Shown here one piece after another: positions 1 through 7,043 of a stretch of 15,053 bases of DNA. How positions within the stretch are numbered: position 1 is the stretch's first letter; every line of letters starts with the position of its first letter. The stretch is from Paramuribaculum sp. Lineage in GTDB: Bacteria > Bacteroidota > Bacteroidia > Bacteroidales > Muribaculaceae. A program made the position numbers and the translations under genes. The DNA lies in assembly GCA_029062075.1 (NCBI GenBank), contig JAIDQW010000264.1, positions 1-15,053 on the forward strand. The letters run 5' to 3'. The notes under the pieces are model-generated. The model was given only the letters and a program-made list of their open reading frames with translations, was not told the origin of the DNA and did no database searches.

Positions 1-403
1 TATCGGCATAATATGTAACCTGAGTCTGCTCGCCGCGACCAATCTTCCTGGCATAATCGGCCGGTATCTCCAGCACACCGAAAACCTTCTTCTCATTACT
101 CAATCGCCTTGCAGCCGGTATATCGGGGCAGTAATCGTAAACTTCGAGTGCTGAAGTAGCATCAACCATTCGGGCGAGCTCACGGCTTTCCGGGCTACGG
201 CTATGGTCAACAACAGCAATCGGAAGGTCGCGTATCACCTCCGTATTATATATTAAGGTGTATATTACCGGATAGCCAAGCGGAAGGAGGAAGAAGAAAA
301 TAATCACTCCCATGTCGCCGAACACCAGTCTGAACTCGCGGGCCCAGACTCTTGCCACAGATTGAATCCAACTCAATATGCCGTTTCCAGAGTTCATAAT
401 CAT
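1..403 (-). CDS. ABC-2 type transporter permease, N-terminal part (cut by left window edge)
   Basis: This is the N-terminal 134 residues or so of an inner-membrane permease of the ABC-2 family. It has a short cytoplasmic N-terminus, then a first membrane helix (about residues 30-52, rich in I/F/L, containing IIFFFLLPLGYPVIY). A periplasmic domain follows, opening with the family-typical DLPIAVVDHSRSPESRELAR stretch. The same layout is seen in the neighbouring permease at 416-1579 (VPVSVVDQDQSSLSRR), so the two are paralogous and probably form a heterodimer. The start is either ATG at 403 or the in-frame ATG two codons later at 397; no Shine-Dalgarno is visible for either. It lies 12 bases after the neighbour's stop and is the fourth gene of the tolC-hlyD-permease-permease operon. 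The C-terminal membrane bundle is outside the window. The substrate is unknown. Confidence 0.85.
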   Translation of the reverse strand, partial: MIMNSGNGILSWIQSVARVWAREFRLVFGDMGVIIFFFLLPLGYPVIYTLIYNTEVIRDLPIAVVDHSRSPESRELARMVDATSALEVYDYCPDIPAARRLSNEKKVFGVLEIPADYARKIGRGEQTQVTYYAD

Positions 404-415
404 TATAGTTTATTA

Positions 416-1579
416 TTATGGCACATAAACCGGGTTCAGGCAGCGCTTCTTGAGACGGTTCAGCCCAAGAAGTCCCGCTAATGGAAATATCAGCAAAGCC
501 ACGTAATACCACCTGGAGTAGTAGAGCGGAATACCGTTGAGAGCCTGATCGCCATATATGAGGAAATAATAGCGAGGGGGAAGAATATAACTGAAGATAC
601 CTACAGCTCCGTACATGCTCTGAACGGGAAAAGAATATGCCGCAATTGAAAACGCCAGAATGCCGGTTAGCGAGGCAAGACTCATGCTCAGACGCAGATT
701 GGGGATAGCGCATACAAGCACCAGCGCCAGACCCTGACTGCCTATTACAAGCAGAATCATTGCGAGCACCATGTGCCATGCCGGACAGTTCATGGGAAAA
801 TGCACCATAGTGTACATTACCGCCTGAAGCCCTACTCCTATAATGCTGAACACTATCGCCTGGGGAATCAACTTGCCGAGCACCGCACACAGCATGGAGC
901 CGCCGCTCACCCTAAGCCATTCAACGGAGGTATTGTTCTTAATCTCCGAGCATAGAGTGAAGCACACCATCAGCATCACCATCAGTGATACCACTCCCGG
1001 TATAAAGGAATTGCACAGATAAATCGAATAATTCATCCAAGGATTTCCTATGCCTTGCTCAGCAATCACCACAGGCTGCAGAAGGGTACCTGCCACACTT
1101 TCGTTTATTCCGGTGCTTACGAGGGTGGTTTGCACAACCCCACCGGCTGTAGTCACGGCAGCTGTCTTGAATCCCTTATATGCAAGAGATCCGGGAACAA
1201 ATACAGTCATATCGCTGTAATAGGTAATTGTTGTGCCTGCTCCGGAAATAGCATCCTTCTGAAAATCATGGGGAATGATGAAAAATCCGAAGGTTTCTCC
1301 TTTGCGCAGGCGCGCAAGTGCATCGGCATAGCTTTCATCCTTATGCGCTACATCTATAAGCTCTGATGCACCGAGATTGCGGATAACCCTCCTTGAGAGA
1401 GAGGACTGATCCTGATCCACAACCGACACCGGCACTTTGAGTGGCAACCCCTCCTTCATCAGGTCGATAAAGAATACGGCGAACAGAACAGGCACCACAA
1501 CACAACTCACCAGATACACCTTGCGTGAGCATAAGTTGCGCCAGCCGTAACAGATTGATTGCCAAAATATCTTGAACAT
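416..1579 (-). CDS. ABC-2 type transporter permease
   Basis: This is a complete 387-residue inner-membrane permease of the ABC-2 (YhhJ/YbhR-like) class. The first membrane helix is at about residues 22-40 (VYLVSCVVVPVLFAVFFI). A large periplasmic domain follows (about 45-190, starting PVSVVDQDQSSLSRR). The C-terminal bundle of five or so helices runs from about 190 to 380, with the family-typical cytoplasmic loop EIKNNTSVEWLRVSGGS and LGKLIPQ. The gene starts at ATG 1579, 20 bases after the stop of the HlyD-type gene, and is clearly co-transcribed with it. With the adaptor and TolC-like channel it should move a substrate out of the cell through all envelope layers. The substrate could be a drug, a lipid or another small molecule; nothing in the sequence decides this. 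No Walker A or Walker B ATPase domain is fused to it. Confidence 0.9.
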   Translation of the reverse strand: MFKIFWQSICYGWRNLCSRKVYLVSCVVVPVLFAVFFIDLMKEGLPLKVPVSVVDQDQSSLSRRVIRNLGASELIDVAHKDESYADALARLRKGETFGFFIIPHDFQKDAISGAGTTITYYSDMTVFVPGSLAYKGFKTAAVTTAGGVVQTTLVSTGINESVAGTLLQPVVIAEQGIGNPWMNYSIYLCNSFIPGVVSLMVMLMVCFTLCSEIKNNTSVEWLRVSGGSMLCAVLGKLIPQAIVFSIIGVGLQAVMYTMVHFPMNCPAWHMVLAMILLVIGSQGLALVLVCAIPNLRLSMSLASLTGILAFSIAAYSFPVQSMYGAVGIFSYILPPRYYFLIYGDQALNGIPLYYSRWYYVALLIFPLAGLLGLNRLKKRCLNPVYVP

Positions 1580-1599
1580 TTCCTCTTACGGATAAAGTG

Positions 1600-2610
1600 T
1601 TACTTCTTGTAAATCACCGTCATGCCGGGGCGTAAATCCTTGACCGCCTCAATCGGGCGAGCCTTCACCTCAAATGTGCGGCTGTCCCAGTCACCGGTTG
1701 CTTTTGTGGCTCTCCAAGTGGCATAGCTGCCGAGATCGCGCACATAATAGATTCGTGCTTTTGTCTCTTTTTTGTCAAGAGCCGGAATCATCACATTGAT
1801 TGTGTCACCGAGCTTCATGTCATTGAGTAGGGTTTCACGCACATTGAACACCACCCACTTGTCTTCAACCTTAAGAACACTCATGATTGGTGCACCGAGG
1901 CTCACAAGCTCACCTACTTCGGGATAAATCTGGTCGATCTGACCATCGCAAGGAGCGGTCAGATATTGGTCTTCCAGCAGGCTTTCAACTTCTGCCACAC
2001 CGCCTTTTGCCACTGTTACCATTGCAGCCGCACTCTCCTTATCCTCTTTCTGGGCACCCGCAATGGCAAGACTGAGCTGACTTTCAGCAGCCGCCTTAGA
2101 AGCCACAGCAGCATCATAAGCCGCCTTAGCCTCATCACGTTTCTGCTCGCTCACCACATCCTGCTTGTACAGAGCCTCCATGCGGTCGTAGGTTTTCTTG
2201 GTGATGGTGACAGCCGCCTGTGCCTGAGCCACCATCTCCTTTGCTGCAGTAACTATCTGCGAGCGTGTGCCGGCATCAATTTTCTTATTCTGCGCCGCTG
2301 CCGCACTTTCCATAGCCTCAGCCTGCATCAGCTTTGCCTCGGCGAGAGATGAGTGGATATGCACCAGGGTGTCACCGGCTTTGACCATATCACCCTCGCT
2401 CACATAAAATTGAAGTACCCTGCCGGGCAATTTACCGCTGACTCTTACTGAAGTAGCGTCTGCCTGACCTTCGATAATTTCATCCGGCTCGTTCAAAAAA
2501 CAGAATCCTATGATGGCAAGAGCCAATGTTGCCACCACTACTCCGGCGAGAGCTACCATAATGGTTTTTGACTCACGCTTCTCCGCATTGCTGCTATACA
2601 TATCTGCCAT
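1600..2610 (-). CDS. HlyD-family periplasmic adaptor (membrane fusion protein)
   Basis: This 336-residue adaptor bridges the inner-membrane permeases and the outer-membrane TolC-like channel. One membrane anchor lies at about residues 17-38 (MVALAGVVVATLALAIIGFCF). The first biotinyl-lipoyl half-motif is at about 46-85 (SVRVSGKLPGRVLQFYVSEG then GDTLVHIHS). A long Ala/Glu/Lys-rich alpha-hairpin follows (about 86-205, typical coiled coil), then the second lipoyl half (LTAPCDGQIDQIYPEVGELV) and a beta-barrel domain ending RPGMTVIYKK. The reading frame is open upstream to 2652, but the start at ATG 2610 (MADMYSSNAEKRESK) is preferred. It leaves a 7-base gap after the tolC stop, whereas the longer version would overlap tolC by 35 bases and add an unusual lysine-rich tail. 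The protein is in the same operon as both permeases. Confidence 0.92.
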   Translation of the reverse strand: MADMYSSNAEKRESKTIMVALAGVVVATLALAIIGFCFLNEPDEIIEGQADATSVRVSGKLPGRVLQFYVSEGDMVKAGDTLVHIHSSLAEAKLMQAEAMESAAAAQNKKIDAGTRSQIVTAAKEMVAQAQAAVTITKKTYDRMEALYKQDVVSEQKRDEAKAAYDAAVASKAAAESQLSLAIAGAQKEDKESAAAMVTVAKGGVAEVESLLEDQYLTAPCDGQIDQIYPEVGELVSLGAPIMSVLKVEDKWVVFNVRETLLNDMKLGDTINVMIPALDKKETKARIYYVRDLGSYATWRATKATGDWDSRTFEVKARPIEAVKDLRPGMTVIYKK

Positions 2611-2617
2611 AACGCTT

Positions 2618-4114
2618 TTATTTATTTTCTTTATTATAATAAGGAGTGACAAGAGTGCCCAGTGCCTTGCTCAGATAAACATCGCAAAGATGAACATCAA
2701 TCATCGCATCTATATTTTCCGAATTAGCTTTCAGCCAGGCGGTTTGTGCCTCCATTACATTATCCACCGTCATCACGCCCTCCTTGAAGCCGAGATTTGC
2801 CTGGCGGAGATTCTCATTCGCTTTGGTGAGATTTGTTTCAGTCATATTGAAGGTTTTCAAAGCCTCCTGAGCCTTGAACGCACTCTGGCTTACCTGAAGC
2901 TGAACCTTCTCCCTCGCATCTTCAAGCTCAAGCTGCGCTATCTTGGTCTGGGCCTTTGCGGCACGGTACTTATTATAGTTGCCGCCCCAGTGCCAGATGG
3001 GAACAGACAGCATGGCGCCCACATTGAAGCCTCCGGCAAAGCGGCGGCTGAAACCGTCGAACATATTGGGATTGCTGAAAGAGTAAGCCCCCACAACTGC
3101 AAGATTGGGCATCATGGACGCTTTCTCAACATTGGCTTTCTGCTCATATATCTTCACCCCGAGGGCAAGCGCACGCAAATCGGGACGACGGGAAAACACA
3201 TCCTCCATATTGTACTCCCTTGAGGGAGGTGTGGTGCCCTCAACCGATTCCAGACCCCGGTCCTCATCGGCAAGCTGCATCTGAGTATCAACCGGCAGTC
3301 CGCACACCTGGGCGAGAGCCATGCGTGACAAAACCAGTCCGTTATCAACCTTGGTCTGGTCAACCTGAGCCTGATTGAGCTTTACCTCCACAGTCAGAAG
3401 ATCGCTTTTTGTCGCTACACCCTGCTCCACCATAGCGTTGACGTTGTTGCGCAAAGTGTCAAGGAGTGACACGTAAGAGTCAGCGAGTTTTTTCTTGGCT
3501 TTGAGTGAAACCACCTGCCAATATGCGGCATCAACGGCATAGATGACATTTTCAGCTTCGTTGCTGCGCATCTCTTTTGCAAGATTCTCAGCAAACTTGG
3601 TGATTTTGTTCATTGCAACAATCTTACCGCCCATAAACACCGGCTGTGTCAATGTCACCGCTCCGAAAAACACATTGTGCACGTTGAATGTCATCGCATC
3701 CTTAGGAATCAGTGCCACTGTTTCCGGAATATATTGACCATCGGGTCCTTTTACCGGCTCACCGGTCATGGGATTTTTAACGAGATTGAATTCGTAGCTC
3801 TGCTTTTCGAGATTGAACGTTTTGGTAGGCAGCAGCTGGTCTTTTGAAAAAACCGAAAGATTTTTCTGATTATACATATATCCGCCCGCAAAGTCAATGG
3901 CGGGAAGATATGCGGCAAATGCCTCACGATTCTGGTAATGAGCCTGCTTTACGCTCTCGTTGCCTATAAGCATCCGTTTGTTGCTCTGCAACGCCATTGT
4001 GCGGCACGAGTCAAGACTCACAGTCTCTGCGGATGATGGCGCGGCTGCACCCGACAGCACCAGTGCTGCTAATACATAACGGCATATATTTCTATGCCGG
4101 AGAATTGTACCCAT
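2618..4114 (-). CDS. TolC-family outer membrane efflux channel
   Basis: This 498-residue TolC-like protein is the outer-membrane exit duct of the exporter. A signal peptide is at residues 1-29 (basic RHRNICR, then VLAALVLSGAAAPSSA, cleavage expected after SSA). The mature protein begins ETVSLDSCRTMALQSN, the usual first helix of the family. Two repeats of long alpha-helices and beta-hairpins follow: one contains ATKSDLLTVEVKLNQAQ, and the second contains FKEGVMTVDNVMEAQTAWLKAN. These motifs pair in position, as expected for the internal duplication. An insertion of about 70 residues after the first helix (VFSKDQLLPTKTFNLEKQ...) is common in Bacteroidetes homologues. The start at ATG 4114 is fixed by the signal peptide. 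It is the first gene of the operon, and a perfect TAAATTTG box lies 54-61 bases upstream. No dedicated regulator gene is adjacent. Confidence 0.93.
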   Translation of the reverse strand: MGTILRHRNICRYVLAALVLSGAAAPSSAETVSLDSCRTMALQSNKRMLIGNESVKQAHYQNREAFAAYLPAIDFAGGYMYNQKNLSVFSKDQLLPTKTFNLEKQSYEFNLVKNPMTGEPVKGPDGQYIPETVALIPKDAMTFNVHNVFFGAVTLTQPVFMGGKIVAMNKITKFAENLAKEMRSNEAENVIYAVDAAYWQVVSLKAKKKLADSYVSLLDTLRNNVNAMVEQGVATKSDLLTVEVKLNQAQVDQTKVDNGLVLSRMALAQVCGLPVDTQMQLADEDRGLESVEGTTPPSREYNMEDVFSRRPDLRALALGVKIYEQKANVEKASMMPNLAVVGAYSFSNPNMFDGFSRRFAGGFNVGAMLSVPIWHWGGNYNKYRAAKAQTKIAQLELEDAREKVQLQVSQSAFKAQEALKTFNMTETNLTKANENLRQANLGFKEGVMTVDNVMEAQTAWLKANSENIDAMIDVHLCDVYLSKALGTLVTPYYNKENK

Positions 4115-4167
4115 AAATCATAGCGTTAAAACGTGATCGGCGAATAAAGTTATTGTCCGCCGCTTTG

Positions 4168-4175
4168 CAAATTTA
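4168..4175 (-). promoter_or_regulatory. Bacteroidetes-type -7 box for the tolC-hlyD-permease operon
   Basis: Read on the minus strand, this is TAAATTTG, an exact match to TAnnTTTG. It would put the transcription start near 4161 and give a leader of about 47 bases before the tolC ATG. A TTTG -33 element at the expected 19-21 base spacing is not seen; the nearest upstream TTTG (plus-strand CAAA at 4203-4206) is 27 bases away. Confidence is therefore moderate. Confidence 0.45.
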
Positions 4176-4311
4176 ACAAAATCATCTTTAATAATGTTCA
4201 GCCAAATCAACGGCTGGAATTAACCTGAGCATTAAATAAACTTTGACACAGGTCCTTACCGGCACTTTCAATCGGATTGACATTTTTTAATCATAGCGGT
4301 TTTACATTTAT

Positions 4312-4344
4312 TTTGTAAATTTCAAAATATTTTTTCTAAATTTG
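4312..4344 (+). promoter_or_regulatory. Promoter candidate 1 upstream of the fimbria-type operon
   Basis: TTTG at 4312-4315 and TAAATTTG at 4337-4344 are separated by 21 bases, matching the Bacteroidetes form TTTG-N19..21-TAnnTTTG. The predicted start is near 4351, about 427 bases upstream of the DUF3575 gene. Transcripts from here would carry a very long, structured leader or form a separate small RNA. A six-base inverted repeat (tttaca 4301-4306, tgtaaa 4314-4319) straddles the -33 element and could be an operator. Confidence 0.5.
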
Positions 4345-4385
4345 CATTGAATTTTTAGCACAACACTTCTTACACACTTTCATTA

Positions 4386-4428
4386 AAAACCTCCTCAATC
4401 GGATTCCAGGAGTTGAGATTCAGGTTTT
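4386..4428 (+). other. Predicted stem-loop in the long leader downstream of promoter 1
   Basis: The outer arms aaaacct (4386-4392) and aggtttt (4422-4428) are fully complementary. Inside them ctcaa (4394-4398) pairs with ttgag (4413-4417). The right side carries a four-base internal loop and the left a single unpaired base. The apical loop contains part of the 11-mer TCAATCGGATT that also occurs at 4268-4278. It could be a leader RNA structure or a small RNA domain. The structure is inferred by eye. Confidence 0.35.
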
Positions 4429-4479
4429 AAGTGATCCTTTGAGTTAGAAGCACTATCTGTAAAGATTGAAAATTCACAC

Positions 4480-4501
4480 CGGTCGCCAGAAACGGCGGCC
4501 G
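4480..4501 (+). other. GC-rich hairpin in the leader (attenuator or small-RNA 3' end candidate)
   Basis: The arms cggtcgcc (4480-4487) and ggcggccg (4494-4501) form eight base pairs including one G-U pair, around the loop agaaac. It stands out as the only GC-rich patch in an otherwise AT-rich intergenic stretch. The bases after it (aaatttgttta) are only weakly T-rich, so it is a poor intrinsic terminator but could act as an attenuator or protein site. If it ends a transcript from promoter 1, that RNA would be about 150 bases long. Confidence 0.35.
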
Positions 4502-4559
4502 AAATTTGTTTATACCATGACCTAAAATACTATAGGGGAAATAGGGCTTCTTCACACGT

Positions 4560-4605
4560 TTTTTACCGGAAAAACTATAAAATCGTACAATAATACCGGT
4601 AAAAA
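4560..4605 (+). repeat. Ten-base inverted repeat TTTTTACCGG / CCGGTAAAAA
   Basis: The arms at 4560-4569 and 4596-4605 are perfectly complementary and separated by 26 AT-rich bases. The right arm lies in the eight-base palindrome TACCGGTA (4594-4601). Both copies are also flanked by a direct repeat CACGTTTT (4555-4562 and 4606-4613). The pair ends 33 bases before the -33 element of promoter 2, a position that suits a dimeric regulator's binding sites. Transcribed from promoter 1, it would be a long-looped hairpin. Confidence 0.4.
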
Positions 4606-4638
4606 CACGTTTTCAGTGTAAAAAATCACACTTAAAAA

Positions 4639-4668
4639 TTTGGAAATTAGATTTTTTAAGTAATTTTG
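4639..4668 (+). promoter_or_regulatory. Promoter candidate 2, proximal promoter of the fimbria-type operon
   Basis: TTTG at 4639-4642 and TAATTTTG at 4661-4668 are spaced by 18 bases, one short of the usual 19-21. The -7 box is an exact TAnnTTTG match. The start would be near 4675. That leaves about 39 bases before the possible leader peptide at 4714 and about 100 before the DUF3575 ATG, a normal distance, so this is the likelier main promoter. Confidence 0.5.
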
Positions 4669-4713
4669 CCAAACTTCTGTAAATAGGTTAAACAGGATAA
4701 AACCAATCAGTAA

Positions 4714-4776
4714 ATGTTAACTTCAACAATACAGGGTTATCTTGAAATTCCTTTTACAGGACTTTTTTGGGATTGA
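4714..4776 (+). CDS. Possible 20-residue upstream ORF / leader peptide
   Basis: ATG at 4714 opens a 20-codon frame whose peptide begins MLTSTIQGYLEIPF and ends GLFWD. Its TGA at 4774-4776 sits one base before the ATG (4778) of the DUF3575 gene. This spacing is the classic arrangement for translational coupling. The ORF starts about 39 bases after the start predicted for promoter 2. I recognise no family, and at this length it could be chance. It is listed because of its position, not its sequence. Confidence 0.25.
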   Translation: MLTSTIQGYLEIPFTGLFWD

Positions 4777-4777
4777 A

Positions 4778-6019
4778 ATGAGTAAACGAATAACCATAGC
4801 ACTGGCATTTTTGTGCGCGGTTGCAGTGTCTGAAGCTTTTCCTTTAGACGCTGGCACTGACACTATGGGTGTGCGTATTTACTTCCATCAGTCAAAAGTC
4901 GAGCTTCTGCCGGACTATCAGAAAAACGGAGAACGCCTCGATTCCTTCATCAACGAGCTGCACAAGGTGCAGACCGATCCCAACTACCGGTTCCGTTCCA
5001 TAAACATTATGGGTGGAGCCTCACCCGAAGGTACCACACGATTCAACAACTGGCTGTCGAAACAACGCGCCGACAGAATCACCGAGTACATTCAGGAACA
5101 CACACTCACGCCTCTAAACGAAGATCAGATCACCTACGAGTATCCGGGCGTTGACTGGGAAGGGCTAAAAAGATATGTGCTTAACGACCCCGATGTACCA
5201 CATAGGGAAGAGGTGCTGTACATTATTGACCATCCCGGCCCCGGAGATGACCGAGTTTCACGCCTTAAGGCACTCAAATGGAATATCCCCTGGCAATATC
5301 TATACAAAAAATATTATCCGCCCCTGAGAGCTTCTCAGGTGCAGATTATCTTTGACAGAGTGTTCCACCTTGACAGCCTCAAGGATGCAACATTCCGGCC
5401 GCTCGTTCTTTCCACACCGGTAAGACCGCCTGAATTCCATCTGACTTACGGTTTGAAGCAAATGTTCCCGTTCTATGCCGGGTTGAAAACAAACCTCGTT
5501 TATGACGCAGCTCTTATACCGAACATCGGCTTGGATGTGTATATGGGCCGCAACTGGTCCGCTGTGGTGAACTGGGAGTACGCCTGGTGGAAGAGCGATG
5601 CTGTGCATTGGTACTGGAGAGCATACGGTGGTGACATCGAGGTGAGAAAATGGATTGGAGAAAAAGCGGATGAAAAGCCGCTGACAGGTCACCATGTGGG
5701 ACCATACTTCCAGATTCTAACATACGACTTCGAAACCGGACATCGCGGTTACCAAGGCAGAAGATGGACTAAAGCAGTGGGTATCGCTTACGGTTACTCG
5801 CTACCGGTCAGAGAGAGACTTAACATTGATTTCACAATAGGTATAGGATACCATTGGGGGCAATTTTATGAATACAAACCTATTGACAACCACTATGTGT
5901 GGCAGAAAACAAGAAACCGTATGGCTATAACACCTACTAAAGTAGAGGTTTCACTCGTTTGGCTAATCGGCCACCTCAATGTCAATAAGGACAAAGAAGA
6001 AAGGAGGGACAACGAATGA
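4778..6019 (+). CDS. OmpA-like / DUF3575 outer membrane protein of a fimbria-type operon
   Basis: This is a 413-residue envelope protein. A signal peptide is at residues 1-20 (MSKRITIALAFLCAVAVSEA). An OmpA-C-like domain spans about residues 30-130, with YFHQSKVEL, INIMGGASPEG (75-85) and NNWLSKQRAD (90-99); the last matches the NxxLSxxRA peptidoglycan-binding signature. A linker of about 100 residues follows. The DUF3575 domain covers about 230-405 (LKTNLVYDAALIPNIGLDVYMG, VRKWIGEK, HHVGPYFQ, GYQGRRW, YGYSLPV, FTIGIGYHWGQFYEY, TPTKVEVSLVWL), expected to form an outer-membrane beta structure. The frame is open back to TTG 4742, but the signal peptide fixes the ATG at 4778. Its TGA overlaps the next ATG (ATGA). 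In Bacteroidetes, DUF3575 genes commonly head fimbrillin operons; a role anchoring fimbriae to the cell wall is inference. Confidence 0.88.
   Translation: MSKRITIALAFLCAVAVSEAFPLDAGTDTMGVRIYFHQSKVELLPDYQKNGERLDSFINELHKVQTDPNYRFRSINIMGGASPEGTTRFNNWLSKQRADRITEYIQEHTLTPLNEDQITYEYPGVDWEGLKRYVLNDPDVPHREEVLYIIDHPGPGDDRVSRLKALKWNIPWQYLYKKYYPPLRASQVQIIFDRVFHLDSLKDATFRPLVLSTPVRPPEFHLTYGLKQMFPFYAGLKTNLVYDAALIPNIGLDVYMGRNWSAVVNWEYAWWKSDAVHWYWRAYGGDIEVRKWIGEKADEKPLTGHHVGPYFQILTYDFETGHRGYQGRRWTKAVGIAYGYSLPVRERLNIDFTIGIGYHWGQFYEYKPIDNHYVWQKTRNRMAITPTKVEVSLVWLIGHLNVNKDKEERRDNE
6002..6007 (+). promoter_or_regulatory. Unusually strong Shine-Dalgarno-like site before the DUF5119 gene
   Basis: AGGAGG lies eight bases before the ATG at 6016, ideal spacing for 16S pairing. 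Such sites are rare in Bacteroidetes. It sits inside the codons for the charged C-terminal tail (KEERRDNE) of the preceding protein, so it may be an accident of the amino-acid sequence. Confidence 0.35.
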
Positions 6020-7029
6020 AGCTATTCGTTAGAAACATAACAACAAGAAATTTACGCAGAGTACTCGCTATACTGTTGCTGATTGTCGTAGCGTCATCCT
6101 GCGAGCATAAACCGTTGTGCTGGCATCATCCCCACACTGGTATGCTCAGAGTGGATTTCGCCTGGTGGGACGCACCCGAGGGTGAGGACCTGGTGAAATC
6201 CATGGCACTCTATGTGTATCCAAAGGACGGCAGCGAGAACAATAGAAAACGTATTGACTTTGTCGGCACATCAGGAGGAATAATAGAACTCAATGTAGGC
6301 GACTACAATTTCCTGTGTCTCAATTCCGACACTGAAACCCTACAGTACGATGCTACCGATGCTCACCACTCGTTTTCGGTATATACAAGAGATGCACACC
6401 CGCTCGCGGGCATGGAGGTGAGATCGGGTGAAGGTGACTTTGACCTCAGCGACAGCTATGAGAATATCAAGCGCGCGGAAGGAACGGAGAAAGAGCGTGT
6501 GTCTCGTGAAGCAGAAGATGCTTACGGTCACGCGATTGAGGATGTGCATGTGCATGGTGAAGCGGGTGTGATGCAGGTTGTGACTCTCTACCCGAAAAAC
6601 CTTACCGTACATTTCCATGTTGTGCTGCAGGATGTTGGATGTATTGAAACGGTACAGAAAATATCAGGAACACTCTCCGGACTCGCGGGAAAAGTTAAGG
6701 TTGCCGATGCAACAAGAGTCGGAGACCACAATATCGTACCCTTTTCGCTGCTCCAGACAGGAGAGCACACCCTTGAGGGACATTTCATTGCTTTCGGACA
6801 CTGCCCTGACGATATTGAGAAATTCCACAAAATCGCTGTTTACGCTGTTACAGAGGAAGATGACCATCTCTTTTTTGAATTTGATGTTTCTGATCAGATT
6901 GAAAAAGCTAAGGATCAGCGATACATCACAATTTTCGTTAAGGGACTCGACATTTGCGGCATGAAAGACATGGGTGTAGTTGTTGACCCGTGGCTCGGAA
7001 TCCCTCCCATTATCGTGCCTATGGAATAA
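6016..7029 (+). CDS. DUF5119-family lipoprotein of a fimbria-type operon
   Basis: This is a 337-residue predicted lipoprotein. A basic N-terminus (RNITTRNLRR) and hydrophobic core (VLAILLLIVVA) lead to a lipobox ASSC, with Cys29 as the lipidated residue. The following stretch (CEHKPLCWHHPHTGMLRV then DFAWWDAPEGE, SMALYVYPKDGSENNRKRIDF, GGIIELNVGDYNFLCLNSDT, FSVYTRD) is the hallmark of DUF5119. These proteins share the beta-sandwich style of Mfa2/FimB fimbrial anchor or tip subunits. The start at 6016 gives a 4-base overlap with the DUF3575 gene, and 14 bases separate its stop from the fimbrillin start, so the three are one operon. Function is inferred from context: an accessory, anchor or tip component of a surface fimbria. 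I see no truncation. Confidence 0.85.
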   Translation: MKLFVRNITTRNLRRVLAILLLIVVASSCEHKPLCWHHPHTGMLRVDFAWWDAPEGEDLVKSMALYVYPKDGSENNRKRIDFVGTSGGIIELNVGDYNFLCLNSDTETLQYDATDAHHSFSVYTRDAHPLAGMEVRSGEGDFDLSDSYENIKRAEGTEKERVSREAEDAYGHAIEDVHVHGEAGVMQVVTLYPKNLTVHFHVVLQDVGCIETVQKISGTLSGLAGKVKVADATRVGDHNIVPFSLLQTGEHTLEGHFIAFGHCPDDIEKFHKIAVYAVTEEDDHLFFEFDVSDQIEKAKDQRYITIFVKGLDICGMKDMGVVVDPWLGIPPIIVPME

Positions 7030-7043
7030 TACCTCAAGATAGA

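Noticed and set aside
246..890. Long minus-strand frame of over 200 codons
   Set aside because: It overlaps the two ABC permease genes in another frame, has no start context and reads as low-meaning Ser/Arg/His-rich sequence without domains.
2510..3223. Plus-strand frame of over 200 codons antisense to the hlyD-tolC junction
   Set aside because: The minus-strand genes on both sides are unambiguous by domain content; this frame is their shadow.
4560..4605. Inverted repeat considered as the ends of an invertible promoter segment
   Set aside because: The enclosed 26 bases contain no promoter box and no recombinase gene is in the window; an operator or RNA hairpin fits better.
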